Source of the DNA: CAYXFD01 sp964464175
GTDB taxonomy: Bacteria; Cloacimonadota; Cloacimonadia; Cloacimonadales; JAJBBL01
Length of the DNA stretch: 58,381 nt
Assembly (NCBI GenBank): GCA_964464175.1
Contig: CAYXFD010000020.1
Location: 1 to 58,381, forward strand
Reading direction: 5' to 3'
The notes beneath the pieces are model-generated. The model was not told where the DNA came from and made no database searches. It was given only the letters and a program-made list of their open reading frames with translations. The position numbers and the translations under genes were made by a program. Positions 25,227 through 34,519 of this stretch are shown here, piece by piece; within the stretch, counting starts at the first letter, position 1, and each line of letters opens with the position of its first letter.

Positions 25227-27737
25227 ATGATGAAAGAGAAAAAAAGCGAAGAAAAGAAGATTGCTGACAGCCTGTTTATGACCGAAGCACAGTTCAAAGC
25301 GGAAATCGAGAGGTGTATCTATTGCGAGGAAAAGCCGTGTAAAACAGCCTGTCCCTCCGATTGCTCACCGGCAGATTTTATCATGGCTGTTGCTGCCGGA
25401 TATCCTCAGGACTTTGAAAGAGCAGCGCAGATGATCTACGGCAAGAATCCGTTCGGTGGGATCTGTGGTTCCACCTGTCCCGACTATCATTGTGTGGCGG
25501 CTTGTGCCAGAGAGGGATTTGACCGACCTATCGATATCCCGGCAGTTCAGGCTTATATTATCCAAAAAGCGAAAGAACTCGGAAGATTACCGGAATTTCC
25601 CAGAGAGAAAGCGAACGGCAAGAGAATTGCCGTTATCGGAGCCGGACCGGGAGGGATAGGGGCAGCAGTTACTCTGGCTCAGAAGGGGTATGAGACCGAT
25701 ATCATCGATGAGAATGAGAATTTCGGCGGAGCCTGTAATCTGATACCGGAATGGAGGCTGACCAAAAATGTCCTGTTCAGTGATATTGAGTTTCTGAAAG
25801 AGACTTACGGACTGAGATTCCATTTTTCCAAACCGGTGGAAGAACCGGAAACTTTACTGCAGGAAGGTTTTGACGGAGTTGTGGTAGCTGCCGGTCTGAC
25901 CGAACCTGTCAGACTGAATATTCCCGGTGAGGAGTTTGCCGTTTACGGAACAGGCTTTCTGCGTGACCCGCTCTCGATTGAGGTTCAGGGGAAGAGGATT
26001 GCCCTGGTAGGGGGAGCGATAGCTGCGGATATAGCCCTGACGGCGAAGGCGCTCGGTGCTGCCCATTGTGAGATGATAGTTCTGGAAAGTTTTGCTGAGA
26101 TGCCCCTGACCCCTAAGGAGAGAGAAGATCTGCTCTGCGGCGGGGTTCATATAACTCCGAGAACCAGGATTAGCGAAATCATTAATGAAGAAGGGGTGAT
26201 CAAAGGGATAAAGACCCGTCCGGTTATGCTTCCGGAAGGGGAAGAATTTCATCCCTCGAAGATAACCGATGAACCGGGAAGCAGTGAAGCGGAACGACCC
26301 TTTGACCTTGTGTTTCTTGCTATAGGAAACAGACCTTCCGTTATAGTACCGGAAAAGTTCCGGAATAAGAAGAAGATAGTAGAGACCGGCGATATGGTTC
26401 ACGGTCCTTCGACTGTCGTGGAAGCTGTAGCTGCCGGGAAAAACAGTGCTCTGCATCTTCATGCGGAATTGTCGGGAAGTAAGCAGCCTCTGATAGAAAA
26501 GCCGTTGAAGAGCTTTCATTCACTGCTCAGCGAGAAATATCTACCCGTTCCGCTGAACTCAACATTTTTCGGAATTCCCATTAAATCACCGTTCCTGCTT
26601 TCCGCCGCTCCTCCTACGGACGGTTACGAGCAGATGAAACTGGCGTATGAAGCGGGCTGGGCAGGGGGAATAATGAAGACCGCCTTCGATGATCTCCCTA
26701 TCCATATCCCGGGAGAATATATGGTAGTCTTTAACGATAAGACTTACGGGAATTGTGATAATGTCTCCGAACACCCCTTAGACAGGGTCTGTGAAGAGAT
26801 CAGCCGGCTGGTCAGGGAATATCCCGACAGACTGACTATCGGTTCAACCGGAGGACCGGTTACCGGAAATGATGAAGCAGATAAAAAGGTCTGGCAGAGC
26901 AATACCCGTAAACTGGAAAAGACGGGGGCGATGGCGATCGAGTATAGTCTTTCCTGTCCGCAGGGCGGGGACGGCACACATGGTGATATTGTCTCTCAGA
27001 ATGCGGAACTTACGGCGAAGATCATAGACTGGATAATGGAAAGGGGAGAGGCTAAGGTACCGAAACTGTTCAAGCTGACCGGTGCGGTAACGGCAATTCA
27101 GCCGATCATTGATGCCATAAAGGAAGTCCTTGATAAATATCCCGGGAAGAAGGGTGGAGTGACCCTGGCGAATACCTTTCCGGTATTAGGGCTGAGGAGC
27201 GGTTTTTCCGATAAATGGGAAAAGGGTATCATCATCGGTATGTCCGGTGAAGGGGTGCTGCCGATCAGTTATCTGACAATAGCGAAGGCTTCCGGAAGAG
27301 GGGTCTCCATCTCCGGCAACGGTGGTCCTATGGATTATAAGGGAGCTGCCGATTTTCTGGCTTTAGGTGCGGAGACGGTGCAGTTCTGTACGATCGTGGA
27401 GAAATACGGATACGGAATAATTGATGAACTGGAGAACGGTTTGAGTTACCTGCTCAAAGAGAGGGGGATATCTTCGGTAGCCGAGTTGATAGGGAGAGCT
27501 TTACCCGATCCGGTGGTAGATTTTATGGATTTACCGGAAAGCGATAAGGTGCCGGAAGTGAATGCCGATCTCTGTCAGCATTGCGGGAACTGTACGCGAT
27601 GTCCGTATCTGGCGATTGAGCTGGATGAGGATAAGGTTCCGGTGATTGACGAGGAGAAGTGTGTCGGATGTTCTTTGTGTACGCTTCGTTGTTTTTCAGG
27701 GGCGTTGCGGATGAGGAAGAAGGAAGTAAGGGAATAG
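25227..27737 (+). CDS. Fused PreT-PreA (dihydropyrimidine dehydrogenase-like) flavoprotein
   Basis: 836 aa with the domain order of animal DPYD. The N-terminal 4Fe-4S helical domain is cysteine-rich (about 28-110). The FAD/NAD domain has GAGPGGIGAA (138-147), and a FMN-barrel DHOD-like domain (about 440-770) carries the active-site cysteine C577 (SLSCPQGGDGTHGD). The C-terminal 2[4Fe-4S] ferredoxin has clusters at C783 (CQHCGNC) and C812 (CVGCSLC). Bacteria usually split it into PreT and PreA. It would reduce uracil/thymine or, running in reverse, oxidise dihydropyrimidines. Its place behind xanthine dehydrogenase suggests purine/pyrimidine fermentation or a related heterocycle pathway; that pathway is inferred. 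Confidence 0.88.
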   Translation: MMKEKKSEEKKIADSLFMTEAQFKAEIERCIYCEEKPCKTACPSDCSPADFIMAVAAGYPQDFERAAQMIYGKNPFGGICGSTCPDYHCVAACAREGFDRPIDIPAVQAYIIQKAKELGRLPEFPREKANGKRIAVIGAGPGGIGAAVTLAQKGYETDIIDENENFGGACNLIPEWRLTKNVLFSDIEFLKETYGLRFHFSKPVEEPETLLQEGFDGVVVAAGLTEPVRLNIPGEEFAVYGTGFLRDPLSIEVQGKRIALVGGAIAADIALTAKALGAAHCEMIVLESFAEMPLTPKEREDLLCGGVHITPRTRISEIINEEGVIKGIKTRPVMLPEGEEFHPSKITDEPGSSEAERPFDLVFLAIGNRPSVIVPEKFRNKKKIVETGDMVHGPSTVVEAVAAGKNSALHLHAELSGSKQPLIEKPLKSFHSLLSEKYLPVPLNSTFFGIPIKSPFLLSAAPPTDGYEQMKLAYEAGWAGGIMKTAFDDLPIHIPGEYMVVFNDKTYGNCDNVSEHPLDRVCEEISRLVREYPDRLTIGSTGGPVTGNDEADKKVWQSNTRKLEKTGAMAIEYSLSCPQGGDGTHGDIVSQNAELTAKIIDWIMERGEAKVPKLFKLTGAVTAIQPIIDAIKEVLDKYPGKKGGVTLANTFPVLGLRSGFSDKWEKGIIIGMSGEGVLPISYLTIAKASGRGVSISGNGGPMDYKGAADFLALGAETVQFCTIVEKYGYGIIDELENGLSYLLKERGISSVAELIGRALPDPVVDFMDLPESDKVPEVNADLCQHCGNCTRCPYLAIELDEDKVPVIDEEKCVGCSLCTLRCFSGALRMRKKEVRE

Positions 27738-28058
27738 CTGTTAGAGATTAGAGATTAGAGATTAGAGGAAAAGCCTGCGGATGGATAGCTTCGAAGAAAG
27801 TTTATCTATTCCCACCCGCCACCCAAGCAGGCAAAGATATTCAGATGCTCCAGCGGCGGGGAGAAGCAAGTCCATTGGTAGCGGAGCAAGTAGATGTACC
27901 GCAAATTGGTAATTTGCGGAAACAAGTTACCAACTTGATCTACAGAAAAGCCGGAGGAAGAATAGCAAGTCCATGGGTAGTTAAGCTTCGGAGGAAGGAG
28001 AAAAGCCAACGGAAGGAGCAGCAAGTCCATGGGTAGTGAAGCAGGGAGTAAAAAAAAT

Positions 28059-28261
28059 GCAGATTAAATTCATATTTTTATGTACTTTCTTTGTAACAGC
28101 ACAAAGAAAGATACCAAAGAAAGGCTGCCGGCTGCAACAAAACAGCTAAAAACCTTCTCTAGACTGCTTCTCTGGAAAAACTCCTCACTTCGTTCGTCGA
28201 ACAGTTTCTTCGAAGCAGTCTCTCGTACGGTTTTATTAACGCTGTTTTTTGCGATGCCGGA
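28059..28261 (-). repeat. Dispersed structured repeat (about 205-bp family), copy 3
   Basis: Same element as 21951-22156, with many substitutions but the same perfect GACTGCTTC...GAAGCAGTC inverted repeat. The outer hairpin has changed arms: ACTTTCTTTG...CAAAGAAAG instead of ACTTTCTTTTG...CAAAAGAAAG. Confidence 0.75.
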
Positions 28262-28492
28262 AAGAAAAAGAGTAAAAGCCTGCGGATGAATAGCTTCGAA
28301 GAAAGTTTATCTATTCCCGCCCGCCACCCAAGCAGGCAAAGATATTCAGATGCTCCAGCGGCGGGGAGAAGCAAGTCCATTGGTAGCGAAGCAAGGGAAC
28401 AAGTTAGCAACTTGTTCTACAGAAAACCCGGAGGAAGGAATAGCAGGGAAAAAAAGAGAGAAGGGATTAGAGATAGAAAACCTGCGGATGAA

Positions 28493-28592
28493 NNNNNNNN
28501 NNNNNNNNNNNNNNNNNNNNNNNNNNNNNNNNNNNNNNNNNNNNNNNNNNNNNNNNNNNNNNNNNNNNNNNNNNNNNNNNNNNNNNNNNNNN
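28493..28592. other. Scaffold gap (100 N)
   Basis: Exactly 100 N inside repeat DNA. The bases on each side, CCTGCGGATGAA and TAGCTTCGAAGG, occur joined at 28769-28792, so the true gap may be small or the join may be repeat-driven. Confidence 0.97.
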
Positions 28593-29136
28593 TAGCTTCG
28601 AAGGAAAGAAAAAACCAAAGGAAGGAAAAGCAAGACCATTGGTAGCGAAGCAAGTAGATGTACCGCAATTTGGCAAATTGCGGAAACAAGTTACCAACTT
28701 GTTCTACAGAAAAGCCGGAGGGAGGAATAGCAGGGATAAAAAGAGAGTAGGGATTAGAGATTAGAAAACCTGCGGATGAATAGCTTCGAAGGAAAGAAAA
28801 AACCAAAGGAAGGAAAAGCAAGACCATTGGTAGCGGAGCAAGTAGATGTACCGCAAATTGGTAATTTGCGGAAACAAGTTACCAACTTGTTCTACAGAAA
28901 AGCCTGCGGAGGTGGAGCAAGTAAGGAGAAAGCAGACCAGGATGGTCTGGGTGCGATGTAACGAGGGTATCCCTCCCCTTGAAGAGAGTTTGATAAATGG
29001 TTAAGAAGTCAGCGCAGATTTATGATTGAGAAAAATCAGGATAACAAATTGTCCGGGGTGACGTTTAGAATTTGAGATCAGAGATTGAAACAAGTGCAAT
29101 AAGCATTGAAAGATGTTCAGAGAGAACAGGAATAAC

Positions 29137-30080
29137 ATGATTGTAAGAAAGAAAACAAAGAGTATAAGGCTCGGTAACCTGATGATCGGGGGTGATAATC
29201 CCATACCGGTGCAGTCTATGACCAATACACCGACCCAAGACATTCCTGCCACGGTCAGGCAGATCAGAGAGCTGATCTCTGCCGGTTGTGAGATCATCAG
29301 AGTTGCTGTTCCCGACAGGGATTCGGTAATGGCTCTGAAAGAGATAAAAAAGAGCTGTCCGGTTCCGCTTATTGCTGACATCCATTTCGATCATAAACTA
29401 GCCCTGGCTGCGATGGACAATGGGATTGACGGGCTCAGGCTCAATCCGGGAAACATCGGAAGTGAACAGAATGTCCGGCTGGTAGCAGAAAAAGCCAAAG
29501 GGATGGGAATACCGATCCGGATTGGGGTAAACAGCGGCTCACTGGCAAAGGAGCAGCTGGAACGTTATGGAGTGACGGCTCAGGGGCTGGTGGAATCGGC
29601 TCTGGAGCATGTTGCCATTCTGGAGAGACTGGGGTTCTTTGAGATCAAGGTATCGGTCAAAGCTGCCTCTGTTTTGATGACGATCGAGGCTTACCGGCTG
29701 TTGAGTGAAAAGATATCTTACCCGCTGCACTTAGGAGTGACGGAAGCAGGAACGGAACTGACCGGAACGGCTAAATCCGCAGCAGCTTTGGGGATCCTGT
29801 TATCCGAAGGGATCGGAGACACGATCAGAGTTTCACTCACTGCTGATCCGGTAAAAGAGGTGCTGGTGGGAAATGAAATTCTGAAATCGCTCGGGCTGAA
29901 GAAGGGGTTGAGCATAGTATCATGTCCGACCTGCGGCAGAACAGNNNNNNNNNNNNNNNNNNNNNNNNNNNNNNNNNNNNNNNNNNNNNNNNNNNNNNNN
30001 NNNNNNNNNNNNNNNNNNNNNNNNNNNNNNNNNNNNNNNNNNNNATCCTGATAGACGAATATATTACCGGAACGAAATGA
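29137..30080 (+). CDS. ispG: 4-hydroxy-3-methylbut-2-enyl diphosphate synthase IspG, with internal scaffold gap
   Basis: Iron-sulfur enzyme of the non-mevalonate isoprenoid pathway, turning MEcPP into HMBPP. The N-terminal barrel (IRLGNLMIGGDNPIPVQSMTNT, LIADIHFD, GLRLNPGNIG) is present up to the first cluster cysteines (SCPTCGRT), where 100 N interrupt. If the missing 221 bases equal those of the second copy (30231-30451), the gene resumes at 30045 and closes at 30080 as a 354-aa protein of normal length. ATG 29137 is preferred (AGGA upstream) over 29113. The alternative is that ispG really ends at 30487 and the segment between is an assembly artefact. Confidence 0.8.
29945..30044. other. 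Scaffold gap (100 N)
   Basis: Exactly 100 N within ispG, next to a 407-bp duplicated stretch. The flanks suggest about 221 bases are really missing if the duplication is genuine. Confidence 0.97.
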
Positions 30081-30487
30081 CGAAGATAGTCCTGATTTTA
30101 TTATTACTATCGGCTTCTGCCTTACTCTGTGCAGGAGAGTCAGCTCTGAGAACCGGAAATGAGAAACTGAAAGGTCTCGGGCTGAAGAAGGGGTTGAGCA
30201 TAGTATCATGTCCGACCTGCGGCAGAACAGAAATAGATTTGATCTCCTTAACCAGGCAGGTAGAAGAAAAACTGAAAAAATATCAGGACCGGGAGATGAC
30301 GGTTGCGGTCATGGGCTGTATTGTCAATGGTCCCGGAGAAGCACGAGAAGCAGATTTCGGAATAGCGGGCGGCAAGAAGGAGGGGCTCCTTTTCCGTAAG
30401 GGTGAGATAATCAAAAAAGTCTCTGAAGAACAGCTCTCAGAGGAGTTGCTGATCCTGATAGACGAATATATTACCGGAACGAAATGA
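30077..30487 (+). pseudogene. Chimeric frame: BamA-like signal peptide joined to the IspG C-terminus
   Basis: The first 26 codons repeat the signal peptide of the BamA-like gene (30484 onward). From 30155 the frame continues as the last 110 residues of IspG, including SCPTCGRT and the third cluster cysteine in MGCIVNGPGEA. The joint falls in CCGGAAATGAG, a string also present in the BamA-like gene (about 30577), so short homology may have made it. The two copies differ at several bases. It is a product of tandem duplication or of mixed-strain assembly; a functional secreted IspG tail is very unlikely. Confidence 0.7.
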
Positions 30488-32181
30488 CGAAGATAGTCCT
30501 GATTTTCTTATTACTATCGGCTTCTGCCTTACTCTGTGCAGGAGAAACAGCTCTGAGAACCGGAGAGGTTATCTTTGCCGGAAATGAGTCTATCTCTATC
30601 AGAGAACTGAGGGATGTTATTCTCACCAAACCGGGACAGTATTATGATCAGTTGACTGCTCAGGAAGACTGTCAGAGAATTGCCGATCTTTATCAGAGAC
30701 GGGGTTATTATAACGTCAGAATAAGTTATCCGGAGGCTATACCGGTCGGTTCTCAGCAGGTAAATGTCCATTTCCGGATCGAGGAGGGAGAATCATACCG
30801 GATAAGGAAGATTCATCTCTCCGGGAACAGTTATTTTTCGACGGAAAGAATTCAGCAGCTCACCGGAATATCTCCGGCAGGAGATTATCCCTTTTCGGTT
30901 ATTAATACTCTCCTCTTTCAGATCGTCGATCTTTATGCTTCCCGTGGCTATCTCTTTACCAGTGCCGAACTTGATAGTCTCACCGTGGAGAGTGAGGGTG
31001 TAGCAGCTTATATTTCCATCTCGGAGGGGAACTATTCCCGATTTGAGCAGTTTATCTTCGAAGGTAATGACACAACCCGGGAGAGTACACTCCTCCGTAT
31101 CTCGGGATTAGATCAGATGGAAGTCTTTTCGCTTCATAGATTGCAGCAGGCGGAAGAGAACGTCCGCCGCAAGGAGTATATCAGAGATTTCTCTCTTATT
31201 CCGGTAAATCACCGAACCCTGCTTCTGAGAGTGGTCGAGGACAGAATGACCAAAATATCCGGTCTGCTTGGGTATGATACCTCACAGAAAGATTCAGGGA
31301 GGAGGCTGACCGGTTATGTAAATTTCAAGTTTCTCAATCTCTACGGAACCGACCGGGAGCTTGCCTTTTCCTGGCGGAGACTGCATGCAGACCGGCAGAC
31401 GATAGAGTTCCGCTATCATGAATCAGGTCCCTTCCGTCTTCCCTTAGCCGGAGATTTCAAGATTTTCAGAGAAACTGTTGACTCGACCTATATCAAAACG
31501 ACTTTTGACAGCGAGATCTATTATTATACTTTAAGGAACAAGTATGGAGTATATCTGGGAAGTGATGATTTCTTTCCCGGCTCCCGAAGACCGAAGCTAA
31601 TCGAGAAAACGTCACAAAAGAAAGCAGGCGGTTTCTGGTATTACAATTCGGAAGATTATTCTCTCAATCCGACAAAAGGTATGCGATTGGAGATAAAACA
31701 CTATTATATTTTCAAAAGGAAGGAGGATAACTGGCAGAATAAACAGGCAACAGAATTTAAATGGAATAATTATATCGGTCTTTCACCGAAATTGATCATC
31801 ATGCATTCCCTGAACGGGAAGCAGATCCAGAACCGGGAACTGGAGGAATATGAGCTCTATTCGCTCGGAGGGACTAATGACCTGCGCGGTTTCCGGGAGA
31901 AGCAATTCAGCGGTTACCGGACAGCCTGGACTAATCTGGAGTTACGCTATCTTCTGACCAGACAATCCAGAGTCTTCTTCTTCATCGATTACGGTATAGT
32001 ACATATCCCGGTGCAGGAGAGGACGGAAACCAAAAATGATCTGGTTGGAACCGGATTCGGACTGCGGCTTAATACCAGGCTCGGGATAGTAGGAGTAGAT
32101 TACGGGATCAGTTACAGTGAAGGGAAATGGTTGCACCCGTTAGACGGAATGATCCATTTCGGATTAGAAACGGGATTATAA
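30484..32181 (+). CDS. BamA/Omp85-family outer membrane protein
   Basis: 565 aa with a signal peptide (1-19). POTRA-type repeats (about 20-255) are followed by a surface-antigen barrel that has the family signature around LYSLGGTNDLRGFREKQFSG. Omp85 proteins insert or export outer membrane proteins. At 565 aa with about three POTRAs it is shorter than BamA (about 800 aa) and closer to TamA-like or accessory members. The start overlaps the ispG stop as ATGA. The last residues (HFGLETGL) lack the usual terminal Phe. Confidence 0.85.
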   Translation: MTKIVLIFLLLSASALLCAGETALRTGEVIFAGNESISIRELRDVILTKPGQYYDQLTAQEDCQRIADLYQRRGYYNVRISYPEAIPVGSQQVNVHFRIEEGESYRIRKIHLSGNSYFSTERIQQLTGISPAGDYPFSVINTLLFQIVDLYASRGYLFTSAELDSLTVESEGVAAYISISEGNYSRFEQFIFEGNDTTRESTLLRISGLDQMEVFSLHRLQQAEENVRRKEYIRDFSLIPVNHRTLLLRVVEDRMTKISGLLGYDTSQKDSGRRLTGYVNFKFLNLYGTDRELAFSWRRLHADRQTIEFRYHESGPFRLPLAGDFKIFRETVDSTYIKTTFDSEIYYYTLRNKYGVYLGSDDFFPGSRRPKLIEKTSQKKAGGFWYYNSEDYSLNPTKGMRLEIKHYYIFKRKEDNWQNKQATEFKWNNYIGLSPKLIIMHSLNGKQIQNRELEEYELYSLGGTNDLRGFREKQFSGYRTAWTNLELRYLLTRQSRVFFFIDYGIVHIPVQERTETKNDLVGTGFGLRLNTRLGIVGVDYGISYSEGKWLHPLDGMIHFGLETGL

Positions 32182-32305
32182 AGTAAAATCAGAGTCTCGA
32201 AAAGAGAGAAAAAAAACGAAAGAAAAAAACTATCATTTATTCGAACTAAGTACGCAGCAAGTAATTAGGACGGTTAAAAGAGAAAAGATTCAAAAGGAGA
32301 ATAGA

Positions 32306-33139
32306 ATGGATAGTGCACAATTAAAGAAAGTCGGAGTATATGTTGATGTGTCTAATGTAGCCATGAACGGCGGTTACGGAATGCACTACGATGTTTTAAG
32401 AGAATTTGCCTGCCGGAGTAACGGTACAGCCATGAGATTAAATGCCTACGTACCGTACGACGAAGAGAGAGCCAGAAAAGATCAGGAATATTACCGCAAG
32501 TCTAACAATTTTCAGTCCCTGCTCAGGGATTTCGGCTATAAAGTTATAGTTAAACAGGTACGCTGGTTTGTTGATGAGGACGGTCACCGCTACAGCAAGT
32601 CGAATGCCGATCTCGATATGGCAGTGGATACTCTGCTGCAATCCGAGAAACTGGATTATGTGATCATGGTGACCGGGGACGGAGATTTTGTGCAGGTTGT
32701 CAGGGCATTGCAGAATAAAGGGTGCCGGGTAGAAGTGATCGGGTTCAAGAACGTTGCTAATATTCTGAAAAAAGAGGCTGACAGTTATGTTTCCGGATAT
32801 CTGATACCGGAATTACTCCCTATAGAGGACAATGCAGAGAATGACAGCAAGAAGTGGGGGATTGAAGGGAGTAAAGTCAGAGGTGTCTGCTATTCCTTTC
32901 ACCAGGACAAGGGGTTTGGTTTTATGAGGTTTATCCGTTCACTTGGAGACGGTTTATGGATTACCGATTCGCGGAAACAGGAATCACCTTACAAGACAGC
33001 CTTCTTTCATAAATCGAATATCGTCGATAATCTTGATCTTAATCTGCTCCCTAACCGGGATATCATCTTCGAATTTGAGTTAACGACAAGTGATAAAGGT
33101 CTTTCCGCTACGAACGTCAAATTAATACATAGTATCTGA
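32306..33139 (+). CDS. NYN-domain (PIN-like) protein with C-terminal cold-shock-like domain
   Basis: 277 aa. The NYN/LabA-type PIN-like nuclease domain (about 7-165) has acidic residues D14 (VYVDVSNV), D102/D104 (NADLDMAVD) and D125/D127 (TGDGDF). A cold-shock-like OB domain follows (about 190-277, GVCYSFHQDKGFGFMRF...TAFFHKSNI). The pairing suggests an RNA-binding ribonuclease of the cytoplasm. GGAG precedes the start. It sits alone in a 125-bp spacer after the BamA-like gene, 40 bp before the Ppx/GppA gene. Target RNA unknown. Confidence 0.85.
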   Translation: MDSAQLKKVGVYVDVSNVAMNGGYGMHYDVLREFACRSNGTAMRLNAYVPYDEERARKDQEYYRKSNNFQSLLRDFGYKVIVKQVRWFVDEDGHRYSKSNADLDMAVDTLLQSEKLDYVIMVTGDGDFVQVVRALQNKGCRVEVIGFKNVANILKKEADSYVSGYLIPELLPIEDNAENDSKKWGIEGSKVRGVCYSFHQDKGFGFMRFIRSLGDGLWITDSRKQESPYKTAFFHKSNIVDNLDLNLLPNRDIIFEFELTTSDKGLSATNVKLIHSI

Positions 33140-33179
33140 TCTCCGGGGCAACGAAGAGCATTAGCGGTACAAGTATTCG

Positions 33180-34514
33180 ATGATAACACTCCAGTTTTAC
33201 AGTTATTCCGGCAATCCGGCTAAGATCAAAGCAGTTATCGAAGAGCTGATCAAGGTCGGTATCCGCTGCTATGTAGCGACGGAGAAGAGGTCGGAGGTGC
33301 TCTTCAAGGGAATGGATCCGCAGTATTGCCTTCTTCGTAAGGCAAAGGCCGGTCTTTCAGCTTCCGGTCAACCGGAAGGGTTGAGGAAAGAAGAGAGAGA
33401 ACAGCTTCGTTCCCTCAAAATAAAGGGAATTGTCTGGGATACACCCCTCGGGTGTTTTATCCGATCTGCTGATCAGGAGTTGCTAAGTGAGGAATTCGGG
33501 AAACCGTCTGTAGATCTGAACGATCCGGACGGTTTTTCCTGCCCGAAACGGAAAGAGAGCCGGAAGCTTGCCGGGAGTATCCTGAGCAGGTTGTTTCCCT
33601 CTTCTCCCGAAACAAAACGTTATGCAATTATTGATGTCGGGACGAATAATGTCCTTCTCCTCTGGGCTGAAGTAGACCGGGAAAAGGGTAAGGAAAACAG
33701 AGTTCTGCACCGGGCTTCCAGTATCTCAGCCCTGGGGAAGAACATGCGGGATGGGATACTGACTCAAGCCGGGATAGCGAGAACGAAGAAAATCCTCAAA
33801 AACCAGATCGGTCTTTCCCGGTATGTAGTTGATAGAATTATAGTTACCGGTACAAGCTGTTCCCGGGACAGCAGGAATATCAGCGAGCTGAGTGACTGGC
33901 TGCAGAGAGAAGAGGGGATCGAATACCGTATCCTGAGTGAGAATGAAGAGGCGGAGCTGACCGGATTGGCTAACCGCAGGCTGTTTAGTGAGTTTGAGGA
34001 GCTTATTCTCTTCGATATCGGAGGGGGAAGCACGGAGTTCATCTATTACCGCGGGGAGGAGATGCTTTACAAAAAGAGTCTCAGGCTCGGGGTCAGAAGA
34101 CTGGAAAAACAGAGTAGTTCCGGGCAAAGCAGGATCAGGGATCTGATCCGGGAACAACTCTCCCAACTTCCCTTGGATTTACTCGAATCTCCCGAACTGG
34201 TGGGGATAGGTGGTACTGTCACCAATATCAGTGCAGTCAAGCAGAAGCTGATCTTCTATGATAGTGAGGCAGTTCACAAAAGCAGGCTGGCGAAAGAAGA
34301 TATCGGCTACTATCGGCAGTTATTCGGGAAGCTGACTTACACGGAAATAGCCGAACTGATGCCCTTTGAACCGTTAAGGGCAAATGTCATAACAACCGGC
34401 TTATTGATTGTATCCGAGATTTTGGATCTTTACGCCAGGGATAGTTTCTACGTCAGCGATTATGGACTGCAATTCGGTTTACTCGCTCAAATCACTTCCG
34501 GAAATAACCGCTGA
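33180..34514 (+). CDS. Ppx/GppA phosphatase with extra N-terminal domain
   Basis: 444 aa. The region from about 147 is an exopolyphosphatase/guanosine pentaphosphate phosphohydrolase: first phosphate loop IIDVGTNNVLLL (D152) and second loop FDIGGGSTEF (about 279-288), with NEEAELTGLA between. Residues 1-145 form a separate domain beginning MITLQFYSYSGNPAKIKAVI, which I do not recognise. The ordinary family has about 300 aa in the catalytic part or a C-terminal HD extension instead. It acts on polyphosphate or (p)ppGpp, linking it to stress signalling. It is convergent with the gene at 34520, with only 5 bp between stops. Confidence 0.85.
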   Translation: MITLQFYSYSGNPAKIKAVIEELIKVGIRCYVATEKRSEVLFKGMDPQYCLLRKAKAGLSASGQPEGLRKEEREQLRSLKIKGIVWDTPLGCFIRSADQELLSEEFGKPSVDLNDPDGFSCPKRKESRKLAGSILSRLFPSSPETKRYAIIDVGTNNVLLLWAEVDREKGKENRVLHRASSISALGKNMRDGILTQAGIARTKKILKNQIGLSRYVVDRIIVTGTSCSRDSRNISELSDWLQREEGIEYRILSENEEAELTGLANRRLFSEFEELILFDIGGGSTEFIYYRGEEMLYKKSLRLGVRRLEKQSSSGQSRIRDLIREQLSQLPLDLLESPELVGIGGTVTNISAVKQKLIFYDSEAVHKSRLAKEDIGYYRQLFGKLTYTEIAELMPFEPLRANVITTGLLIVSEILDLYARDSFYVSDYGLQFGLLAQITSGNNR

Positions 34515-34519
34515 GTTTA

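Larger units (their letters stand above)
27738..28958. repeat. Repeat mosaic containing a scaffold gap
   Basis: Modules as elsewhere: double palindromes GCAAATTGGTAATTTGC/ACAAGTTACCAACTTGT at about 27902 and 28855, and the variant GCAATTTGGCAAATTGC at about 28664. Also 'GATGCTCCAGCGGCGGGGAG' twice (27845 and 28349) and CAGACCAGGATGGTCTG at about 28934. 27738-29136 holds no gene that I can support. Confidence 0.75.

Noticed and set aside
28769..28792. Evidence that the 28.5-kb gap interrupts a gene
   Set aside because: Both flanks are repeat modules that occur joined elsewhere; no coding sequence approaches the gap.
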